A DNA stretch of 64,000 nt from assembly GCF_018069895.1 (NCBI RefSeq), contig NZ_JAGQDH010000003.1, forward strand, positions 124,001 to 188,000. The letters run 5' to 3'. The position numbers and the translations under genes were made by a program. The notes under the pieces were generated by a model. It had not been told where the DNA came from. It did not search any database and saw nothing but the letters and a program-made list of their open reading frames with translations. Shown in pieces: positions 58,395-64,000 of the stretch. The DNA comes from Roseovarius autotrophicus. Its GTDB lineage: Bacteria > Pseudomonadota > Alphaproteobacteria > Rhodobacterales > Rhodobacteraceae. The first letter of the stretch is position 1. Each line of letters opens with the position of its first letter.

Positions 58395-58423
58395 GGGCCT
58401 GCCCGGCGTGACCGGGCAGGCCC
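58395..58423 (+). promoter_or_regulatory. mRNA hairpin between tauA and tauB
   Basis: GGGCCTGCCCGG at 58395-58406 pairs perfectly with CCGGGCAGGCCC at 58412-58423 across a five-base loop. No T run follows, so it is more likely a stabilising or partial-termination hairpin than a full terminator. Such hairpins usually raise the binding protein's level over the ATPase and permease. Confidence 0.6.
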
Positions 58424-58460
58424 CGGCGCGACCGCGAACCACCAAAGCCAAGGGGGCGGC

Positions 58461-59270
58461 ATGTCGACACTCACCATTGAAAACATTTCCATGCGGTTCG
58501 ATTTGCCGAATGGCGATCATGTGCAGGCTTTGCAGGACGTCTCGCTCGAATTGCAGTCCGGAGAATTGCTGAGCGTGCTCGGCCCCTCGGGCTGCGGCAA
58601 GACGACACTGCTTAATATCATTGCTGGGTTTCTTGCGCCGACAGAGGGGCAGATCACCCTCAACGGGCACCGCGTGACCGGACCCGATGCCGAGCGCGGC
58701 ATGGTGTTCCAGCAGGGCGCGCTCTTTGAATGGATGAGTGTGCGCGACAATGTAAGTTTCGGCCCCCGCATGGCCGGCAAGCGCGAGAGCGACTGGCGCG
58801 AAACCGTCGATCACCTGCTCGACGTGGTGGGGCTGCGCGACTTCAAGGATAAATCGGTCTATGAGTTGTCGGGCGGGATGCAGCAGCGCGTGGCATTGGC
58901 CCGCTGCCTTGCCAATGACCCTGACGTGATCCTTATGGATGAACCGCTTGGCGCGCTCGACGCGCTGACCCGCGAAAAGATGCAGGGACTGGTGCTCAAG
59001 CTCTGGAAAGAGACCGGCAAGACCATCATTCTCATCACCCATTCGGTGGAGGAGGCGCTTTTGCTCGGCGAGCGCCTGCTCGTCATGGCCCCGCGTCCGG
59101 GCCGCATTCACCGCGAATACCGCCTGCCCTTTGCCGATGACGGCGTCGGACAGGACCTGCGCGCAGTCAAGAAAAACCCCGAATTCGGCGAGAAGCGCGA
59201 GGAGATTCTGTCGATGATCTGGGACATGGAGGAGGAAATCATGGGCCGCGCCGAGGAGGTCGAGGCATGA
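58461..59270 (+). CDS. tauB: Taurine ABC transporter, ATP-binding protein
   Basis: Energy-coupling ATPase of 269 residues. It has Walker A GPSGCGKTTLL near 41-51, the ABC signature LSGGMQQRVALARCLA near 134 and Walker B VILMDEPLGALD, the Q-loop and H-loop being in their usual places (ITHSVEEAL). The ATG at 58461 follows AAGGGGGCGGC; the upstream frame extension is not credible. It overlaps tauC by four bases. Confidence 0.92.
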   Translation: MSTLTIENISMRFDLPNGDHVQALQDVSLELQSGELLSVLGPSGCGKTTLLNIIAGFLAPTEGQITLNGHRVTGPDAERGMVFQQGALFEWMSVRDNVSFGPRMAGKRESDWRETVDHLLDVVGLRDFKDKSVYELSGGMQQRVALARCLANDPDVILMDEPLGALDALTREKMQGLVLKLWKETGKTIILITHSVEEALLLGERLLVMAPRPGRIHREYRLPFADDGVGQDLRAVKKNPEFGEKREEILSMIWDMEEEIMGRAEEVEA

Positions 59271-60532
59271 TTGTTCTCATTCTCTATGTCGCCATTTTCG
59301 TCGTAGCCTTCTTCGTGGTCCGGTTCGGACTGCGCAAATACCGGCAGGTGCGCGATTTCACTTCTCTCAAGACGGTGACTTTCGGGGATGAAAGCGCGGT
59401 GCGCCCGGATCGTTGGGCAAGCGTACTGTCGGTGCTGACGATTTTCCTGCTCTGGGGTGCCTTCACCGGCTCGAAATGGGTGCCTGTCCATGCGCCCGGC
59501 CCCTTCGTGGGCGATACCAGCTTTACCTACACGCTGGAGGCCCCCGACGGGCGGCGCGACGATGCCACTGTCTTTGCGCGTGTCTTTCGCCTGGGCGAGG
59601 AGGTGAGCGCGCCCGAGGTCGCCCCCGGTGACGGTTTTGCCAAGGATGATGCGCTCATCGTTGGCGCGTGGCGCTCGCAGCTTCTGCGCATGGACCAGAA
59701 CGACGAGATCACCCGTGAGGACGGCGCGCGCGTCGTGGCCATCGACGGGCGCGCTATCGCCCCCGGCGAGATGGTGCGCGTGGCTGATGGGACGGTGACG
59801 CTGACGCCGCGCGGCTCGCTCAATTTTGCCCCCGCGAAGGGGATGCAGATGGAGCCGATATGGCTGCCCCCGCCCGAAGCGGTGGTCAAGCGCGTCGGTG
59901 AACTCGCGCAGACCGGCTATCAGAACTTCACCCTCTGGGAACATCTCTACTGGTCGCTCTACCGTGTCATCATGGGTTTTGCCCTGGGCGCGCTGGTGGG
60001 GATTCCCCTCGGCTATGCCATGGGGCTGTCGGACTGGTTCCGGGGCTGGTTCGATCCGATCGTTGAGTTCATGCGCCCGGTGCCGCCGCTGGCATTGATT
60101 CCGTTGGTGATCATCTGGGCGGGGATCGGGGAATCGGGCAAGATCATCCTGCTTTTCCTCGCCGCGCTCTGGATCATGGCTATTTCGGCGCGGGCGGGGG
60201 TGTCTGGTGTGGCGATTTCCAAGGTCCACGCGGCCTATTCGCTTGGCGCATCGAAATGGCAGATCCTGCGCCATGTGATCGTGCCCAACAGCCTGCCCGA
60301 GATCTTCACCGGCGCGCGGGTCGCCATGGGGGTCTGCTGGGGCACGGTTGTGGCCGCCGAACTGGTCGCCGCCGAAAAGGGCGCGGGCATGATGATCATG
60401 GTGGCGAGCCGCTTTCAGCTTACCGATATCGTGCTGATGGGGATCATCCTCATCGGCGTGATCGGTTATGGCATCGACATCCTGATGCGCAAGGCCGAGA
60501 AATGGCTGGTTCCGTGGAAGGGGCGGGTGTGA
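59267..60532 (+). CDS. tauC: Taurine ABC transporter, permease (with long periplasmic loop)
   Basis: Inner-membrane permease, 421 residues, versus about 275 in the E. coli TauC. Transmembrane segments near 2-20 and 52-68 precede about 125 hydrophilic residues (72-198) ending at the typical IWLPPPEAVVKRV start of the core. The core from 205 on has the EAA-type loop SLGASKWQILRHVIVPNSLPE. The extra loop lies on the periplasmic side and could bind or shape the taurine receptor. The operon ends here, before CaiB. Confidence 0.88.
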   Translation: MIVLILYVAIFVVAFFVVRFGLRKYRQVRDFTSLKTVTFGDESAVRPDRWASVLSVLTIFLLWGAFTGSKWVPVHAPGPFVGDTSFTYTLEAPDGRRDDATVFARVFRLGEEVSAPEVAPGDGFAKDDALIVGAWRSQLLRMDQNDEITREDGARVVAIDGRAIAPGEMVRVADGTVTLTPRGSLNFAPAKGMQMEPIWLPPPEAVVKRVGELAQTGYQNFTLWEHLYWSLYRVIMGFALGALVGIPLGYAMGLSDWFRGWFDPIVEFMRPVPPLALIPLVIIWAGIGESGKIILLFLAALWIMAISARAGVSGVAISKVHAAYSLGASKWQILRHVIVPNSLPEIFTGARVAMGVCWGTVVAAELVAAEKGAGMMIMVASRFQLTDIVLMGIILIGVIGYGIDILMRKAEKWLVPWKGRV

Positions 60533-60622
60533 TGGCGTGTCTTGTGCCTCTTTGATCCCTGTCAGAGACCTGTCATGCGCAGCGGCTAAGGATACGCTCC
60601 GACAGGATCGAAGGAGACCGAA

Positions 60623-61783
60623 ATGACCGCACCGCTTGACGGCGTGACCGTTCTTGACCTTACCCATGTCCTTGCCGGGCCCTTTGCCTCGCTGACGCTG
60701 CGCGATCTCGGGGCGCGGATTATCAAGGTGGAGCGCCCCGGCACCGGCGACGACACCCGCGCCTTTCCGCCGTTCAAGGACGGGCAAAGCGCCTATTTCG
60801 CCGCGATCAATCATGGCAAGCAATCCATCGCGCTGGATCTCAAGGCCGAAGGCGACCGAGCCATTTTCGACGCGCTTCTTGCCCGCGCCGATATCGTACT
60901 GGAGAATTATCGCCCCGGTGTGATGGAGAAACTGGGCTATGGCTGGGAGGCGCTCCATGCCAGCCATCCGCGCCTGATCTATGGCGCGGTCAGCGGCTTT
61001 GGCCATACCGGCCCGGATGCCGAGCGTCCGGCCTATGACATGGTGGTGCAGGCGCGTGGCGGGGTCATGTCGATCACCGGCGAGAAAGACCGCGAGCCGG
61101 TGCGCGTCGGCGCCTCGATCGGTGATATCGTGGCGGGAATGTATCTGGTGCAAGGCGTGCTTGCGGCGCTTATCGACCGCAAGAAGACGGGGCAGGGGCG
61201 CAAGGTCGATGTGGCCATGCTCGACAGCCAGTTGGCGATTCTCGAACATGCCATCGCGATCACCACGGCGACTGGCAAGCCGCCCTCGCCATCGGGTGCA
61301 CGGCATCCCTCGATCACGCCTTTTGAAACATTTCACGCCGCTGACGGGCTTTTCGTCATCGCCGCCGGAAACGATGCGCTTTTTGTGCGGCTCTGCGATC
61401 TGCTCGGGCTGCCGATCGCCCGCGACCCGCGTTTTGCCACCAATGCGGCGCGTTGCGAGAACGCGCGCACGCTCAAGCGTCTGATCGAGGCGATCACCCT
61501 TGATCGCCCCAAATCCTACTGGATCGAGCGACTTGAGGCCGCAGGCGTGCCCACGGGGCCAATCCAGAACCTCGCCGAGGTGCTGCATGACCGCCAGATC
61601 CTTGCGCGCAACATGGTGGTGGATGTGCTCGGGCCGGACGGGCAACCCGCCTTTGTCGCGGCAGGCAACCCAATCAAGATGAGCGGGATGGACGACCCGG
61701 CAAGCCGTCCACCCGCGCCCGTGCTAGACGGTGACCGCGAAGCGATTATCGACTGGCTGCAAAAGGGCGTGAACGACGCGTGA
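60623..61783 (+). CDS. CaiB/BaiF family (class III) CoA-transferase
   Basis: Transfers CoA between carboxylic acids. The 386-residue protein has the N-terminal GVTVLDLTHVLAGPF, VILENYRPGVMEKLGYG and GASIGDIVAGMY with the catalytic Asp near residue 166. Family members act on carnitine, formyl/oxalyl or other acyl groups; the acceptor is unknown. It follows tauC by 90 bases on the same strand and could be part of the taurine region or an independent gene. A GAAGGAGACCG site precedes the ATG. Confidence 0.84.
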   Translation: MTAPLDGVTVLDLTHVLAGPFASLTLRDLGARIIKVERPGTGDDTRAFPPFKDGQSAYFAAINHGKQSIALDLKAEGDRAIFDALLARADIVLENYRPGVMEKLGYGWEALHASHPRLIYGAVSGFGHTGPDAERPAYDMVVQARGGVMSITGEKDREPVRVGASIGDIVAGMYLVQGVLAALIDRKKTGQGRKVDVAMLDSQLAILEHAIAITTATGKPPSPSGARHPSITPFETFHAADGLFVIAAGNDALFVRLCDLLGLPIARDPRFATNAARCENARTLKRLIEAITLDRPKSYWIERLEAAGVPTGPIQNLAEVLHDRQILARNMVVDVLGPDGQPAFVAAGNPIKMSGMDDPASRPPAPVLDGDREAIIDWLQKGVNDA

Positions 61784-61825
61784 GGCGCATTGTGCCCGGC
61801 GATGCGTGGGGCCTAGACTCGGGCC

Positions 61826-62521
61826 ATGGAGGACAGCCGCACAACCCGCCCGACCCTGCCCGCGCCGCCGCCCCTACGGGTGGGGCTGGCGCGCACGTTG
61901 GTGCGGCTTGCGATTGTCGCGGTGCTGGCGGTCGCGCTCCATACCCTCTTTGTCTGGGCCGAGGGTTGGGTGATCCGCAACGAATATGACTGGGCCATGC
62001 CGGGACTGGTGCTGGCGGTTCTACTGATCTACGCGATGCTGATCGCCATCCCCTTCGTGCCGGGGGTCGAGATCGGGCTCTCGCTTCTGGCGGCGGGCGG
62101 GGCGGATATCGCACCGCTTGTGTGGCTGGCTACCACCTGCGGGTTGACGCTGGCCTATGTGGTGGGCTGCACGGTGCCGTTGGCGTGGTTGCGCCGCGTT
62201 CTGCTGGATATGCGTCTGGCGCGCGCAGCAGGGCTGGTGGCGTGGTTCGAGACGCTGCCGGGCAAGGAGCGCGTCGCCTATGTGCACTCGCTTCTACCCC
62301 GGAAATATTGCGGCTGGATGGTGCAATACCGCTATCTGAACCTTGCCGTTCTCATCAACATTCCCGGCAACTCGGTGATTGGTGGCGGAGGCGGCATTGC
62401 ACTTTTCGCCGGGCTTTCGGGAATGTTTCGCATGCCGCTCACCGTGCTGACTATCGCGCTTGCCACCGCGCCGGTGCCGCTTGCCATCTGGCTTTTCGGG
62501 TTGCAACTGCCTTGGGGTTAA
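61826..62521 (+). CDS. Conserved membrane protein of unknown function
   Basis: A 231-residue inner-membrane protein with about five hydrophobic segments (near 24-47, 58-80, 95-117, 170-190 and 205-228) and a cytoplasmic or periplasmic loop in the middle. GNSVIGGGGGIALFAGLSG near residue 180 recalls SNARE/DedA-type small membrane families, but I do not assign it. It lies between CaiB and the corrinoid-activation gene on the same strand. Confidence 0.6.
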   Translation: MEDSRTTRPTLPAPPPLRVGLARTLVRLAIVAVLAVALHTLFVWAEGWVIRNEYDWAMPGLVLAVLLIYAMLIAIPFVPGVEIGLSLLAAGGADIAPLVWLATTCGLTLAYVVGCTVPLAWLRRVLLDMRLARAAGLVAWFETLPGKERVAYVHSLLPRKYCGWMVQYRYLNLAVLINIPGNSVIGGGGGIALFAGLSGMFRMPLTVLTIALATAPVPLAIWLFGLQLPWG

Positions 62522-62620
62522 TCCCCATGCCGCGCATGGACGGATTTCTGACGCTTGCGGGCTGTCGGGCGCGCGCCTATGGCTTATGTTCCGCCTGAGC
62601 GCAGCAAGGACAATGCCCCG

Positions 62621-64000
62621 ATGACCACTGATCCCCTTGTCGTTTTTACCCCTTCTGGAAAGCGCGGCCGCTTTCCCGTCGGCACCCCGGTTCTGACCGC
62701 CGCACGCCAGCTTGGCGTCGATCTGGATTCGGTCTGTGGCGGGCGTGGGATCTGCTCGAAATGCCAGATCACGCCGGGTTACGGCGAGTTTTCCAAGCAT
62801 GGCGTGACGGTTGCGGCCGATGCGCTGTCGGAGTGGAACGCGGTCGAGGCGCGTTATGACGAGAAACGCGGGCTGAAGCCGGGTCGCCGTCTGGGCTGTC
62901 AGGCGCGGATCATGGGCGATGTGGTGATCGACGTGCCGCCCGAATCCCAGGTTCACAAGCAGGTCGTGCGCAAGGCCGCCTCGGCCCGCGTCATCGCCAT
63001 GGACCCGGCGACGCGGCTTTACTTCGTCGAGGTGGACGAGCCAGACATGCACGAGCCTTCAGGCGATTTCGAGCGCCTTGCGCGGGCTTTGAAGCGCGAA
63101 TGGGGTGTGGCGGGTGCGCGCGCTGATCTCTCCTTGCTATCAAAGTTGCAACCTGTTCTGCGAAAAGCAAAATTCCAGGTGACTGTGGCACTTCATCGCG
63201 GCCATGAGGAGGATGCGGCGCAGGTGCTCGATATATGGCCGGGGCTGCATGAGGGGGGGCTTTATGGCCTTGCCATAGACCTCGGCTCCACCACTATCGC
63301 GGCCCATCTGACCGATCTGGAGACCGGCGAGGTCAGGGCGTCGGCGGGGATCATGAATCCGCAGATCCGCTTTGGCGAAGACCTGATGAGCCGGGTAAGC
63401 TATGCGATGATGAACCCCGGCGGCGACCGCGAGATGACCACAGCCGTGCGCGAAGCGATCAACACGTTGGCGGGAGAGATCGCCGCCGAGGCGGGAATTG
63501 ATCCCGTCCTCATCGTCGAGACGGTCTTTGTCTGCAATCCGGTGATGCACCACCTCCTGCTGGGCATCGACCCGGTGGAGTTGGGACAGGCGCCGTTTGC
63601 GCTCGCCACCTCTCGGAGCCTGACACTGGGCGCGAAGGAGCTTGACCTTTCCGCGATCAACCCGCGCGCGCAAGTCTATATCCTGCCTTGCATCGCGGGC
63701 CATGTGGGCGCTGATTGCGCTGCTGTCGTACTCTCGGAAGAGCCGGGGAAATCCGACGATCTGGCGCTTATCGTTGATGTGGGCACCAATGCCGAGATCC
63801 TGTTGGGCGACAAGACCCGTGTGCTGGCCTGTTCCTCGCCCACGGGGCCGGCGTTTGAGGGGGCGCAGATTTCCAGCGGACAGCGTGCTGCGCCTGGTGC
63901 GATCGAGGCGATCCGTATTGATCCGGTGACGAAAGAACCGCGCTTTCGTGTGATCGGGTGCGACAAGTGGTCGGACGAGGAGGGGTTCGCGGATGACGTT
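62621..64000 (+). CDS. Ferredoxin-ASKHA corrinoid-activation protein (RACo-like, 3' partial)
   Basis: A protein with an N-terminal plant-type [2Fe-2S] domain, SVCGGRGICSKC and a later LGCQAR Cys, then a linker and an ASKHA (actin-like ATPase) domain starting GLAIDLGSTTIAAHLTD near residue 220. This is the DUF4445/RamA/RACo type that reductively reactivates corrinoid proteins using ATP. It continues beyond the window after at least 460 residues. The frame is open from 62621. Corrinoid methyltransferases of this pathway probably lie to the right. Confidence 0.85.
   Translation, partial: MTTDPLVVFTPSGKRGRFPVGTPVLTAARQLGVDLDSVCGGRGICSKCQITPGYGEFSKHGVTVAADALSEWNAVEARYDEKRGLKPGRRLGCQARIMGDVVIDVPPESQVHKQVVRKAASARVIAMDPATRLYFVEVDEPDMHEPSGDFERLARALKREWGVAGARADLSLLSKLQPVLRKAKFQVTVALHRGHEEDAAQVLDIWPGLHEGGLYGLAIDLGSTTIAAHLTDLETGEVRASAGIMNPQIRFGEDLMSRVSYAMMNPGGDREMTTAVREAINTLAGEIAAEAGIDPVLIVETVFVCNPVMHHLLLGIDPVELGQAPFALATSRSLTLGAKELDLSAINPRAQVYILPCIAGHVGADCAAVVLSEEPGKSDDLALIVDVGTNAEILLGDKTRVLACSSPTGPAFEGAQISSGQRAAPGAIEAIRIDPVTKEPRFRVIGCDKWSDEEGFADDV

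Noticed and set aside
59108-61645. 845-residue open frame antisense to tauB, tauC and CaiB
   Set aside because: Antisense shadow of three well-supported genes. It is rich in Arg, His and Pro, typical of a GC-biased shadow frame.

Overview
This 64 kb window is a GC-rich chromosomal segment with tightly packed genes, many joined by ATGA or GTGA overlaps. It looks like a marine-type Rhodobacteraceae (Roseobacter group, Alphaproteobacteria). The evidence is the combination of mipZ, a DUF1013 cell-cycle regulator (TrcR), a Rhodobacter-type pmtA, a decaprenyl-type prenyl synthase, phbA/phbB, a COQ9 protein, a taurine transporter (tauABC) with taurine-pyruvate aminotransferase, and a speF-like leader before an ornithine decarboxylase-like gene. 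I saw no rRNA, tRNA, insertion sequence, prophage or CRISPR array.

Layout. 1-2.2 kb: end of a surface-polysaccharide-like group (glycosyltransferase and two methyltransferase-like proteins). 2.3-5.4 kb: a fatty-acid operon (acyl-CoA ligase, phosphotransferase, thioesterase). 5.4-7.9 kb: a palindromic repeat, then rpe, gph and a nitronate monooxygenase. 8-10.3 kb: katG behind an OxyR-like site. 10.3-17.3 kb: glucokinase and HpcH aldolase; glyoxalase-fold protein, EamA exporter and formyl-THF cyclo-ligase; mipZ; RecD-like helicase and an SDR. 17.3-21.4 kb: fadH, a broken DUF4399 gene, a LysR regulator and an FMN reductase. 21.4-27.7 kb: an orphan Tat-exported oligopeptide-type binding protein, aroC, an EamA transporter, a TIGR02466 oxygenase and panBC. 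27.9-32.1 kb: a dimethylglycine-dehydrogenase-like flavoprotein, a DUF938 methyltransferase and an aldo/keto reductase.

32.2-34.2 kb holds psd-pssA-pmtA, which covers phosphatidylserine to phosphatidylethanolamine to the first methylation toward phosphatidylcholine. 34.2-42.6 kb: a membrane protein, greA, ETF-ubiquinone oxidoreductase, a TPR protein overlapping ispE, a polyprenyl synthase and small conserved genes. 42.6-44.7 kb: phbB and phbA. 44.8-49.6 kb: an EAL phosphodiesterase, tag, rlmN, and an amidoligase/glutamine-amidotransferase pair with no known substrate. 49.7-51.7 kb: rpsU, COQ9 and a quinone oxidoreductase. 52-55.5 kb: trcR, an amine-oxidase-like flavoprotein and the leader-controlled decarboxylase. 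55.5-60.5 kb: tpa divergent from tauABC. 60.6-64 kb: a CaiB-type CoA-transferase, a membrane protein and a ferredoxin-ASKHA corrinoid-activation protein cut by the window edge.

The least explained items are the amidoligase/GATase pair, the taurine cluster that lacks tauR and xsc nearby and has an enlarged TauC, the structured leader before the decarboxylase, a family of three intergenic hairpin repeats, and the corrinoid-activation gene at the right edge. Functions are inferred from motifs read by eye; no database search was run.
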